From Demequina sp. NBRC 110054 (lineage in GTDB: Bacteria; Actinomycetota; Actinomycetes; Actinomycetales; Demequinaceae), in assembly GCF_002090115.1 (NCBI RefSeq), contig NZ_BBRK01000005.1:620001-684000 (forward strand): DNA of 64,000 nucleotides, given 5' to 3'. The notes beneath the pieces are model-generated. The model did no database searches and was not told the DNA's origin. It saw nothing but the letters and a program-made list of their open reading frames with translations. Position numbers and translations under genes: made by a program. Numbering within the stretch: the first letter of the stretch is position 1; the number at the start of each line of letters is the position of its first letter. Below, in pieces: positions 36,255-44,746 of the stretch.

Positions 36255-36920
36255 ATGAACGACACCGACCGCACCGAGGGCGTCGACGAGACGCCCGATG
36301 CCGCCTCTCAGGACGCCGCAGGCACCCCTGCCGAGGGCGTCAGCCAGCCGCCCGCTCTCGAGGCCGGCCCCACCGCATCGTCCACGTCAGCGGAGACTCC
36401 CGAGGCGCCCGCCCAGGCGAGCACCGCCCCTGCCGAGGGAGCAGTGCCTCCCCCCGCTTCCGGCTCGACCCCTCAGGGCGGCGCCTACGCGCAGGGCACC
36501 GTCCCGCCGTACCAGGGACAGCAGCCCGCCCAGCAGCCCTACGCGCCGCAGCGGATGCTCGAGTCCGAGGCCCGCAACTGGTCGATGCTCATCCACATCA
36601 TCGCCGCGGCGGCCGCGCTGCTGTCCGCCGGCACCGTGTCGTGGCTCGTGCCGCTGATCATCTGGCTGATCTTCCGCGAGCGCTCCGCACTGATCGACCA
36701 CCACGGCAAGCAGGCGCTGAACCTTCAACTCACGCTGCTCGTGGTGCTGATCGGCGGCGTGCTGATCGGCTTCGTGACCCTGTTCATCGGCTTCATCGTC
36801 ACGGGACCGCTCATGGTCGCCTACGGCATCTACGCGATCGTGATCTCGTTCGTCGCCGGAGTGAAGGCCAACAACGGCGAGTACTACCGGATCCCGCTGA
36901 TGATCCCGTTCCTGCGCTGA
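36255..36920 (+). CDS. DUF4870 membrane protein (second copy, long N-terminus)
   Basis: 221 residues. The first 105 are an acidic then Pro/Gln/Ala-rich, probably disordered stretch; the rest repeats the DUF4870 core (NWSMLIHIIAAAAALLSAGTVSWLVPLIIWLIFRERSALIDHHGKQALNLQ). The two neighbours share the KQALN-type motif and so look like a tandem duplication that diverged at the N-terminus. GAGG lies before the ATG. A GCATCGTCC element falls in the disordered part. Confidence 0.83.
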   Translation: MNDTDRTEGVDETPDAASQDAAGTPAEGVSQPPALEAGPTASSTSAETPEAPAQASTAPAEGAVPPPASGSTPQGGAYAQGTVPPYQGQQPAQQPYAPQRMLESEARNWSMLIHIIAAAAALLSAGTVSWLVPLIIWLIFRERSALIDHHGKQALNLQLTLLVVLIGGVLIGFVTLFIGFIVTGPLMVAYGIYAIVISFVAGVKANNGEYYRIPLMIPFLR

Positions 36921-36977
36921 GGGCTCCTCACCCCCAGCCTCCCGTGCGCGGCATCCCTGCCGGTCACACCTCAGCCC

Positions 36978-37017
36978 GATGCCCCGCGGCCGCTCCGTAC
37001 CCGGCCCGCGGGGCATC
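36978..37017 (+). terminator. terminator after the second DUF4870 gene
   Basis: GATGCCCCGCGG and CCGCGGGGCATC pair perfectly over 12 bp around 16 nt. Confidence 0.75.
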
Positions 37018-37072
37018 GGCATGTCCGGGGCCCGGGGCCGGACACGCTGCGTCGGCGACTAGCATCGCGTCC

Positions 37073-37639
37073 GTGCTCGATTACGACGACCCGCTCCCTC
37101 ACCGGCCCCGACGCGTCGCCGTCGCGGGCGTCTCGGGAGCGGGCAAGTCGACCCTCGCGAGAGCGACCGCCGCCACGCTCGGCCTCCCCTACACCGAGCT
37201 CGACGCGATGTTCCACGGCCCGGACTGGACGCCGAGGCCCGAGTTCTTGGACGAGGTGCACGAGCTCGTCTCGCGCGAAGCGTGGGTCACCGAGTGGCAG
37301 TACGACCAGGCCAGACCGATCCTCGCCGACCACGCCGACCTACTCGTGTGGGTCGATATGCCCTTCCTCACAGTGACCTTGCCCCGGGTGATCCGGCGCA
37401 CGATCCGCCGCAGCGTGCGCCGAGAGAAGCTCTGGAACGACAACGTCGAGCCGCCGCTGCGCACGATCTTCACCGATCGCGAGCACATCGTGCGGTGGTC
37501 CTGGGCGCGGCGGAGGTTCTACCACTCCGTGGTGCCCGAGGCGGAGACGGAGCACCCGGGCCTCGTCGTCGTACGGCTGCGCTCGCGGCGGCAGGTCGAC
37601 CGCTGGCTCGCGGGTCCGCTCGCTGACGCAGCTCGCTGA
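37073..37639 (+). CDS. P-loop kinase-like protein (adenylate-kinase/topology-modulation type)
   Basis: 188 residues. The P-loop GVSGAGKSTLARA is near 19-31, followed by LPYTELDAMFHGPDWTPR and WVTEWQYDQARPILADHADLLVWVDMPFL, a layout shared by small 'topology modulation' and shikimate-kinase-like proteins. The C-terminal Arg-rich part (VIRRTIRRSVRREKLWNDN) may close over phosphate. The substrate is unknown. TAGCAT (37060-37065) stands 7 nt before the GTG, a leaderless start. Confidence 0.82.
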   Translation: MLDYDDPLPHRPRRVAVAGVSGAGKSTLARATAATLGLPYTELDAMFHGPDWTPRPEFLDEVHELVSREAWVTEWQYDQARPILADHADLLVWVDMPFLTVTLPRVIRRTIRRSVRREKLWNDNVEPPLRTIFTDREHIVRWSWARRRFYHSVVPEAETEHPGLVVVRLRSRRQVDRWLAGPLADAAR

Positions 37640-37642
37640 GCC

Positions 37643-38839
37643 CTAGGTCAGCGCGCGCACCGCGGCGTCGGCGAGCAGTCGCCCCTTGAGGGTCAGCAGC
37701 AGCGTGCCGGCAAGCGCCTCGCGCCCGTCCAGCAGGCCCTCGGCCACGAGCCGTGCGATCTCCGTCGGCCGCGGCGAAGGCAGCGCGGCGACGGGCATTC
37801 CCTCGGCGAGACGCAGCCGCAGCATCACGGACTCGAGCGCCAGGTCGTCGGCCGTGAGTGGCTCGCGCTCGGCCTCGGGCGACTCCCCCGCCGCGAGACG
37901 GTCCGCGTACGCGCGCGGGTGCTTGACGTTCGACCAGCGCTCGGCGCCCAGCTCCTCGCCGGACGGGCTCACGCGCGGGCCCAGGTACGAGTGCGCACCG
38001 GGGCCGACGCCCCACCAGTCCTGGCTGCGCCAGTAGGCGACGTTGTGGCGGCATGCCTGCTCGGGCGAGCGCGCCCAGTTGGACACCTCGTACCAGGCAT
38101 AACCTGCGGCGGACAGCTTGGCCTCCGCGAGCTCGTACATGTCCGCCTGCGTGTCGAGGTCCACTGCCTCGATCTGTCCGCGCCGCAGCTGCGCGCCCAT
38201 GCGGGTGCCGGGCTCGATCACGAGCGCGTACGCCGACACGTGATCGGGCGACAGCGCGATCGCGGCGTCCAGACTCGCCTCCCAATCAGAAAGCGACTCC
38301 CCCGGCGTGCCGTAGATGAGGTCGACCGACACCGCCAGCCCCGCCTCGCGCGCCCACGCGACGGCGCGCCCCACATTCGAGGGATCGTGCGTGCGCTCGA
38401 GCGTCGCGAGCACGTGCGGCACCGCGGACTGCATGCCGAAGGACACCCTGGTGAACCCGGACGATGCGAGGGTCGCCAACGACTCGGGCGTCACCGAGTC
38501 CGGATTGGCCTCGGTGGTGACCTCGGCGCCCCGAGCCAGCCCCCACGTCGTCCTCACTCCCTCAAGGAGCGACGAGAGCGCGGCCGCGTCCAGCATCGTC
38601 GGCGTGCCGCCCCCGAAGAAGACCGTGGAGGCCGCGCGCCCATCGCCCGCCATGACCCGGCCGGCGAGCGCCATCTCGGCCAGCGCCGACTCGACGTAGC
38701 CCTCGCGCGTGGCGCCGCCCACCTCGGAGGGCGCGTACGTGTTGAAGTCGCAATAGCCGCAACGCACGCGGCAGAACGGCACGTGGATGTAGACACCCAG
38801 ATCGCGCGCGGGGTGCGGGGACGATGCGGCGGCGGGCAC
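37643..38839 (-). CDS. hemW: heme chaperone HemW, radical-SAM type
   Basis: 398 residues. The [4Fe-4S] site is CRVRCGYC (Cx3Cx2C) near 23-30, with FGGGTPTML near 74 and the HemW domain at the C-terminus. It was long annotated as oxygen-independent coproporphyrinogen oxidase; the HemW branch binds heme and lacks oxidase activity. GTG 38839 lies three bases from the lepA stop. Its end is 3 nt from the convergent kinase-like gene. Confidence 0.92.
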   Translation of the reverse strand: MPAAASSPHPARDLGVYIHVPFCRVRCGYCDFNTYAPSEVGGATREGYVESALAEMALAGRVMAGDGRAASTVFFGGGTPTMLDAAALSSLLEGVRTTWGLARGAEVTTEANPDSVTPESLATLASSGFTRVSFGMQSAVPHVLATLERTHDPSNVGRAVAWAREAGLAVSVDLIYGTPGESLSDWEASLDAAIALSPDHVSAYALVIEPGTRMGAQLRRGQIEAVDLDTQADMYELAEAKLSAAGYAWYEVSNWARSPEQACRHNVAYWRSQDWWGVGPGAHSYLGPRVSPSGEELGAERWSNVKHPRAYADRLAAGESPEAEREPLTADDLALESVMLRLRLAEGMPVAALPSPRPTEIARLVAEGLLDGREALAGTLLLTLKGRLLADAAVRALT

Positions 38840-38841
38840 CG

Positions 38842-40692
38842 CTACTTCTTCTTGCCCTTGTCCGAGCCGTCGTCGGCGGTGGACAGCGCGGCGATGAAGG
38901 CCTCGGGCGGCACCTCGACCGAGCCGATGTTCTTCATGCGCTTCTTACCGGCCTTCTGCTTCTCGAGCAGCTTGCGCTTGCGGGAGATGTCACCGCCGTA
39001 GCACTTCGCGAGGACGTCCTTGCGGATCGCACGGATAGTCTCGCGCGCGATGATGCGGGCGCCGATCGCGGCCTGGACCGGGATCTCGAACTGCTGGCGG
39101 TCGATGAGGTTCTTGAGCTTGCCGACCATCATCACGCCGTACGCGTAGGCCTTGTCCTTGTGGACGATCGCGGAGAACGCGTCGACCTGCTCGCCCTGGA
39201 GCAGGATGTCGACCTTGACCAGGTCGGCGGCCTGCTCGCCTGCGGGCTCGTAGTCGAGCGAGCCGTAGCCGCGCGTGCGGGACTTGAGCTGGTCGAAGAA
39301 GTCGAAGACCACCTCGGCGAGCGGCAGCGTGTAGTGCATCTCGACGCGCGTCTCGGACAGGTAGTTCATCGTCCCCATGGTGCCGCGGCGCTCCTGGCAG
39401 AGCTCCATGACCGTGCCGATGAACTCGCTCGGCACAAGGATCGAGGCGGCGACCACGGGCTCGCGCACCTCCGAGATCTTGCCGCTCGGGAACTCCGACG
39501 GGTTGGTGACGGTGTGGACCTTGCGGTCCTCCATCTCGACCTCGTAGACCACGTTGGGCGCGGTCGAGATCAGGTCGAGACCGAACTCGCGCTCGAGGCG
39601 GTCGCGCACGATCTCGAGGTGAAGGAGTCCCAGGTAGCCGCATCGGAAGCCGAAGCCGAGCGCGACGGAGCTCTCGGGCTCGAAGACCAGGGACGCATCG
39701 TTCAACTGAAGCTTGTCGAGCGCGTCGCGCAGCACCGGGAAATCGGAGCCGTCGACCGGGAACAGGCCCGAGTAGACCATCGGCCTGGGGTCGCGGTAGC
39801 CGCCGAGCGACTCCTCCGCGCGCCGTCCGGCGAGCGTCACCGTGTCACCGACCTTGGACTGGCGCACGTCCTTCACGCCCGTGATGAGGTAGCCGACCTC
39901 TCCCACGCCGAGACCCTTGGTGGGCTTCGGCTCGGGGCTGATGACGCCGATCTCGAGCAGGTCGTGGCTCGCGAGCGTCGACATCATCGTGATGCGCTCG
40001 CGCGGCTTGAGCGAGCCGTCGACGACGCGGACGTACGTGACGACGCCGCGGTAGGTGTCGTAGACGGAGTCGAAGATCATCGCGCGGGTGGGCGCGCTCG
40101 CGTCGCCCACGGGGGCGGGGATGTCGCGGACGACGCGGTCGAGCAGCGCGTCCACTCCCTCGCCCGTCTTGCCGCTCACGCGCAGGACGTCGTCCACTTC
40201 GCAGCCGATCAGCTGCGCGAGCTCGGCGGCGTAGCGCTCAGGCTCGGCCGACGGGAGGTCGATCTTGTTGAGGACCGGGATGATGGTGAGGTCGTTCTCC
40301 ATCGCGAGGTACAGGTTCGCGAGGGTCTGCGCCTCGATGCCCTGCGCGGCGTCGACGAGCAGGATCGCGCCCTCGCATGCGGCGAGCGAGCGAGACACCT
40401 CATACGAGAAGTCCACGTGGCCAGGGGTGTCGATCATGTTGAGCGCGAACGCGTCGCCCTCGACCTCCCACGGCATGCGGACGGCCTGCGACTTGATCGT
40501 GATGCCGCGCTCGCGCTCGATGTCCATGCGGTCGAGGTACTGGGCCTTCATCTGGCGCGCCTCGACGACCCCGGTGAGCTGGAGCATGCGGTCGGCCAGG
40601 GTCGACTTGCCGTGGTCGATGTGCGCGATGATGCAGAAGTTGCGGATACGCTCAGGCGCAGTGGCGGCAGGCTCGATGCGGGGGTCGGTCAC
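38842..40692 (-). CDS. lepA: elongation factor 4 (LepA)
   Basis: 616 residues. GTPase motifs AHIDHGKST near 24, DTPGHVDF near 88 and NKID near 142, then EF-G-like domains and the LepA-specific C-terminus ([27 protein letters not shown] ... [16 protein letters not shown]). It acts on stalled ribosomes. GTG 40692 gives the usual short N-terminal extension. Confidence 0.97.
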   Translation of the reverse strand: MTDPRIEPAATAPERIRNFCIIAHIDHGKSTLADRMLQLTGVVEARQMKAQYLDRMDIERERGITIKSQAVRMPWEVEGDAFALNMIDTPGHVDFSYEVSRSLAACEGAILLVDAAQGIEAQTLANLYLAMENDLTIIPVLNKIDLPSAEPERYAAELAQLIGCEVDDVLRVSGKTGEGVDALLDRVVRDIPAPVGDASAPTRAMIFDSVYDTYRGVVTYVRVVDGSLKPRERITMMSTLASHDLLEIGVISPEPKPTKGLGVGEVGYLITGVKDVRQSKVGDTVTLAGRRAEESLGGYRDPRPMVYSGLFPVDGSDFPVLRDALDKLQLNDASLVFEPESSVALGFGFRCGYLGLLHLEIVRDRLEREFGLDLISTAPNVVYEVEMEDRKVHTVTNPSEFPSGKISEVREPVVAASILVPSEFIGTVMELCQERRGTMGTMNYLSETRVEMHYTLPLAEVVFDFFDQLKSRTRGYGSLDYEPAGEQAADLVKVDILLQGEQVDAFSAIVHKDKAYAYGVMMVGKLKNLIDRQQFEIPVQAAIGARIIARETIRAIRKDVLAKCYGGDISRKRKLLEKQKAGKKRMKNIGSVEVPPEAFIAALSTADDGSDKGKKK

Positions 40693-40840
40693 AGTGAGGA
40701 AACGTCCTGTTCGACTATCTCGTGGGCTTAACGGTCTATGGTCCCATGATTTTCAGGGCTCATGCGCGCCGGAAACGTGCCGATATCCCGTGTGGCGTAC
40801 CTCACACCCCCCGCAGGGACGCCGACTGGAGGAGGCAGAG

Positions 40841-42673
40841 ATGCGCACGGACGAACTGTTCCGGCAGGCGTTCCTGGAATCGCCCATCGGCATGGCGATT
40901 CTCGACGACGCCGGCACGTACCAAGAGGTCAACCCGACGTTCGCCTCCGTCGTCGGCCTGTCCACCGAGCAGGTGGCCGGCCGCTCCTACGAGGAGTTCA
41001 CCCACCCCGACGACCGCCAGACGTCGCGCGAGACCCTTGCGCGGGTGCGTTCGGGGGACGCACCCTCCGCGCAGATCATCAAGCGCTACCTCAGCAACGA
41101 GGGCGAGATCGTCTGGGCGCGTGTGACCGTGTCCGACGCGCGCACCGCGACGGAGGACCCGAGCCGCCGCCTCCTGGTGCAGGTCGAGGACATCACCGAG
41201 GAGCGCCGCGCGAAGACCCTGCTCGCGCACCGCACCCACTACGACCCCCTCACGGGACTCGCGAATCGGCCCCTGCTGCTCGAGAAGCTCGCGCATGCTT
41301 TGCGCACCCATCGTGAGAGCGCGTCCACGGTCGCGTGCGTGTTCCTCGACATCGACCACTTCAAGGTCGTCAACGACTCTCTCGGCCACGACGCCGGCGA
41401 CAACCTCCTCAAGGAGATCGCGCGCCGGATCCAGGACAACACCCGCGCCGGCGACACCGTCGCGCGACTGGGCGGCGACGAGTTCGTGATCGTGCTCGAG
41501 GACGTCCCCGACAGGGCAGCCGCCGAGCGCGCCGTCGCCTCCGTCGTGAAGGTCGTGCAGACGGCGGTCCGCATCGAGGGCCACGAGCTCGTCCCCACCG
41601 CGTCGATCGGGCTCGCCCTCGCGGAGCGGGAGTCCACCGCGGAGCAGCTGCTCATGGCGGCCGACACCGCGCTGTCGGCGGCCAAGCGCGGCGGCCGCGC
41701 CCGCGTCACGACCTACGACCCGCGCATGCGCACCGACGCGATGAGCAAGCTGTCGGTCGAGCTCGAGCTGCGGACCGCGATCAAGGAGGGGCACCTCGAG
41801 GTGCACTACCAGCCGATCGTGGACCTCCAGACGCGGCGCATCGTCAACTTCGAGGCGCTCGTGCGGTGGCGCCACCCGTCGCGCGGCCTGCTTCAGCCCG
41901 ACACGTTCATCGGCGTCGCCGAGGAGGCCAACCTCATCGTGCCGCTCGGCGCATACGTGATCCGCGAGGCGTGCCACTTCATCGCATGGCACCCCGAGTT
42001 CACGGGCCGCATCCTCGTCAACGTCTCGACCAAGCAGATCGGCGCGGCCGACCTCACCGGCGTCGTCCGGTCGGCGCTCGCCGAGACCGGCGTGGACCCG
42101 TCGCGCGTCGGCCTCGAGATCACCGAGACCGGCATGCTCATGGCGACCCCGGCGGCGAAGTCCGACATCGCGTCCCTCACGGCGCTCGGAATCGACCTCG
42201 TGATCGACGACTTCGGGACCGGCTACTCCTCCCTGTCGTCCGTGCTGCTCAACCCGGTCTCCGGCCTCAAGCTCGCGCGCGAGTTCACCTTGAGGCTCGG
42301 CGACCTCGCGACCGGGGACCGCATCTCCCTCGCGATGGCTGCCCTCACCAGGTCGCTGCAGATGTACGGCGTGATCGAGGGGATCGAGACCGAGGTGCAG
42401 TACGCGATCGCGCGCCGCCACGGGTGGACGTACGGCCAGGGCTTCCTCTTCGGGCACCCCGTTCCCGCCGACAGGATCCGGTTCGACGACGACGGCACCG
42501 CGCGCATCCCTGTCGAGAAGAAGCCCGTGAACGCGGCTCCCGAGCGGCAGCGCCTGTGGACCGAGGCGCCCGAGTCGCCTGCGGCGTCCGATTCGACCGC
42601 TTCTCCCCTGCAGAGGCTCCGGCCGGACATCGACGAGGAGATCCTCATCCGCGCCGCCGAGTCGCGCTTCTAG
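40841..42673 (+). CDS. PAS-GGDEF-EAL cyclic di-GMP protein
   Basis: 610 residues: PAS (about 1-125), GGDEF (about 145-300) with an intact RLGGDEF near 209-215 and an RxxD inhibitory site (RAGD) five residues before it, then EAL (about 320-570) with FEALVRW near 336, ITET, DDFGTGYSS near 455 and GQGFLFGHP. Both cyclase and phosphodiesterase could be active, but the usual KIDxxF motif reads KLAREF, losing one acid residue. No membrane segment, so a cytosolic sensor. GGAGGAGG precedes the ATG. Confidence 0.93.
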   Translation: MRTDELFRQAFLESPIGMAILDDAGTYQEVNPTFASVVGLSTEQVAGRSYEEFTHPDDRQTSRETLARVRSGDAPSAQIIKRYLSNEGEIVWARVTVSDARTATEDPSRRLLVQVEDITEERRAKTLLAHRTHYDPLTGLANRPLLLEKLAHALRTHRESASTVACVFLDIDHFKVVNDSLGHDAGDNLLKEIARRIQDNTRAGDTVARLGGDEFVIVLEDVPDRAAAERAVASVVKVVQTAVRIEGHELVPTASIGLALAERESTAEQLLMAADTALSAAKRGGRARVTTYDPRMRTDAMSKLSVELELRTAIKEGHLEVHYQPIVDLQTRRIVNFEALVRWRHPSRGLLQPDTFIGVAEEANLIVPLGAYVIREACHFIAWHPEFTGRILVNVSTKQIGAADLTGVVRSALAETGVDPSRVGLEITETGMLMATPAAKSDIASLTALGIDLVIDDFGTGYSSLSSVLLNPVSGLKLAREFTLRLGDLATGDRISLAMAALTRSLQMYGVIEGIETEVQYAIARRHGWTYGQGFLFGHPVPADRIRFDDDGTARIPVEKKPVNAAPERQRLWTEAPESPAASDSTASPLQRLRPDIDEEILIRAAESRF

Positions 42674-42759
42674 GACGACGCCTCAGCTAGGCCCGGAACC
42701 TCCCGGCGCGCGCCCGCGTTCCGAGGTGACGCACGCCGAGGTGTGGCAGGCTCCTGGCC

Positions 42760-43293
42760 ATGACCGGCGATGAGATCCCCTACGTCCTGCTCGCGCTCGC
42801 CGCGCTGACGTTCTTCCTGCTTCGCGGTCGAGCCCAGCGCCGCAAGCCCCGTGCGGGCGGCACGCGTCCCTTGGCCCGACCTGGGAAGTACCCCGGCGAC
42901 TTCCGGGGCAAGGTCGACATCACGTACTCCCCTCGCACGGATGGCCAACCCGACCCCGGAGAGGTCGTGTGGACGTGGGTGCCGTTCGAGGAGGACCACG
43001 CGCAGGGCAAGGACCGGCCCGTACTGTTGATCGGCCACGACGGCCGCTGGCTGCTCGGCCTTCAGCTGACCTCGAAGGACCACGACCTCGACGCCGCCAA
43101 GGAGGCGCGCTACGGGCGCTACTGGATGGACATCGGCACCGGCCCGTGGGACCGTCAGCGTCGCCCGAGCGAGGTGCGACTCGATAGAATCATCCGTATC
43201 GACCCCGCTGCGGTACGCCGTGAGGGCGCGACGCTCGACCGCAAGAGATTCTCCTCGGTCGCGAAGTCGCTATCCGACCACCATCGGTGGTAA
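42760..43293 (+). CDS. membrane-anchored MazF/PemK-like protein
   Basis: 177 residues. A single membrane segment (about 7-21, IPYVLLALAALTFFLL) is followed by a basic stretch and a MazF/PemK-type fold with PGEVVWTWVPFEEDHAQGKDRPVLLIGHDGRW, where GKDRPVL stands for the family's KxRPxxV. Typical toxins are 100-120 residues, soluble ribonucleases with an adjacent antitoxin; none is next to this gene. An unusual N-terminal anchor and a solitary position argue for another function. The stop codon overlaps a TAAAGT hexamer that may be the rpsT -10. Confidence 0.78.
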   Translation: MTGDEIPYVLLALAALTFFLLRGRAQRRKPRAGGTRPLARPGKYPGDFRGKVDITYSPRTDGQPDPGEVVWTWVPFEEDHAQGKDRPVLLIGHDGRWLLGLQLTSKDHDLDAAKEARYGRYWMDIGTGPWDRQRRPSEVRLDRIIRIDPAAVRREGATLDRKRFSSVAKSLSDHHRW

Positions 43294-43364
43294 AGTAGGA
43301 GGCCGTGCGCGCGCGAGTCGTTCGCGCCGCCCCAGAACTTCAGCCCCACTACCCAAGGACTACC

Positions 43365-43625
43365 GTGGCTAACATCAAGTCGAAGATCAAGCGCATCGGC
43401 ACCAACGAGAAGGCTCGCCTGCGCAACGTCGCCGTCAAGTCTGAGCTCAAGACCAACGTGCGCAAGGTCCGCGAGGCCATCGCGGCCGGCGACAAGGACA
43501 AGGCCGAGGCCGCGCTGTCCACCGCGTCGGTCAAGCTCGACAAGGCCGTCTCCAAGGGCGTCATCCACAAGAACCAGGCCGCGAACCGCAAGTCTGCGCT
43601 CGCGAAGCAGGTCGCCGCGCTCTAA
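43365..43625 (+). CDS. rpsT: ribosomal protein bS20
   Basis: 86 residues: [20 protein letters not shown] ... [20 protein letters not shown], the full bS20. It binds 16S rRNA early in 30S assembly. GTG 43365 follows AAGGA. TAAAGT (43291-43296) is a likely -10, giving a 60-nt leader where the protein could bind for autocontrol, as in other bacteria. Confidence 0.96.
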   Translation: MANIKSKIKRIGTNEKARLRNVAVKSELKTNVRKVREAIAAGDKDKAEAALSTASVKLDKAVSKGVIHKNQAANRKSALAKQVAAL

Positions 43626-43646
43626 GCGCAAGCCCTCGCAGCTTCT

Positions 43647-43678
43647 GCGCCCCGTACCGCTCACGCGGTCCGGGGCGC
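43647..43678 (+). terminator. rpsT terminator
   Basis: GCGCCCCG/CGGGGCGC outer stem and ACCGC/GCGGT inner stem around TCAC, followed by TTCTGCGTTCTT, the most classic terminator in the window. Confidence 0.88.
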
Positions 43679-43696
43679 TTCTGCGTTCTTAGGCGC

Positions 43697-43743
43697 GTTC
43701 CCGGGCACGTGCCCCTGGTGCATTCCCGGGAGCGTGCCTCTGG
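43697..43743. repeat. two imperfect 22-nt direct repeats
   Basis: Units at 43697-43718 and 43722-43743 match at 18 of 22 positions, each with TTCCCGGG and CGTGCC. They lie between the rpsT terminator and the end of holA in non-coding DNA. Confidence 0.55.
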
Positions 43744-43749
43744 GCGACG

Positions 43750-44742
43750 TCAGCCGCGCGCGAGGTCCGCGACGACCCGCACCGCGCGCTCGAGCGCGAA
43801 GTGGGGAGCGCGAGAGGCACCCTTGATCTCGGCGTCGGCGGTGGCGATCGCCTCGATCGCCTTCGCGAGCCGATCCGCGTCCCACATCCGCAGATCCTTC
43901 TTCGCCCGGTCGGCCTGCCAGGGTGCGAGGCCGAGATCCTTGACCGGGTCGAGCCGTCGTCCACGCGCGGCGCCCACCTTGGCGAGCGTGCGCAGCTTGG
44001 AGGCGATGGCCGCGACGAGCGGCACGGGGTCGGTGCCGGTCGCGACCGCGTGACGCACGAGCGCGAGCGCCTCTCCCGTCTTGCCGGCGATCGCGGCGTC
44101 GGCGACCGCGAAGCCCGTCGCGTTGACCCTCGTCCCGTAGTAGCGCGCGACGTGCTCCTCGGTGAGGGAGCCGTCCACGTCGTTCATGAGCTGGCGGCAC
44201 GCCGCGGCGACCTCCGCGACGTCGCTGCCGATCGCGTCGACGAGGGCGCGTACGGCGCGCGCGGCGATCGGGCGCGAGGCGCGCGCGAACTCCCCCATCG
44301 CGAACTCGACGACGTCGGCGTCCTTCTTGATCGCGGGGCACGAGTAGACCGGGACGTCGCCCTTCTTGAGAGTGTCGAGCAGCTTCTTGCCGCGCACCCC
44401 TCCGCCGTGCCTGATGACGACCGTCACGTCCGGGTCGGGCGACGCCGCGTAGGCGAGCGCGTCCGCGAGGAACTCGTCGTTCATACGCTCGGCGCCCTCG
44501 ACCACCACGAGCCCAGGGTCGTCGAACAGCGAGGGGCTCGCGGCCGCGATGAGCGCGCCCTTGCTGTAGCTGCCCGCGTCGAGCACGGTCGTCGCCACGG
44601 TCGCACCGCCACGCCTCAGGGCGCCCCCGATGCGCTCGACCGCGCGCGAGGCGAGCAGCTGCTCGGTGCCGGAGACCAGGACGAGCGGCGCCGGCGCTGC
44701 GGCATGCCAGGGACGGTCCGAGGAGGTGCGAGCGGCGGCCAT
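43750..44742 (-). CDS. holA: DNA polymerase III delta subunit
   Basis: 330 residues. The divergent AAA+ clamp-loader fold shows as LVLVSGTEQLLASRAVERI, PSLFDDPGLVVVEGAERM and the C-terminal helical collar (APWQADRAKKDLRMWDADRLAKAIEAIATAD). The delta subunit opens the sliding clamp. It follows comEC by 4 nt, the common order in Actinobacteria. Confidence 0.93.
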   Translation of the reverse strand: MAAARTSSDRPWHAAAPAPLVLVSGTEQLLASRAVERIGGALRRGGATVATTVLDAGSYSKGALIAAASPSLFDDPGLVVVEGAERMNDEFLADALAYAASPDPDVTVVIRHGGGVRGKKLLDTLKKGDVPVYSCPAIKKDADVVEFAMGEFARASRPIAARAVRALVDAIGSDVAEVAAACRQLMNDVDGSLTEEHVARYYGTRVNATGFAVADAAIAGKTGEALALVRHAVATGTDPVPLVAAIASKLRTLAKVGAARGRRLDPVKDLGLAPWQADRAKKDLRMWDADRLAKAIEAIATADAEIKGASRAPHFALERAVRVVADLARG

Positions 44743-44746
44743 GGGC

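Noticed and set aside
42760..43293. A complete toxin-antitoxin pair at the MazF-like gene
   Set aside because: No small upstream or downstream frame with an antitoxin-type DNA-binding domain; the neighbours are a GGDEF-EAL gene and rpsT.
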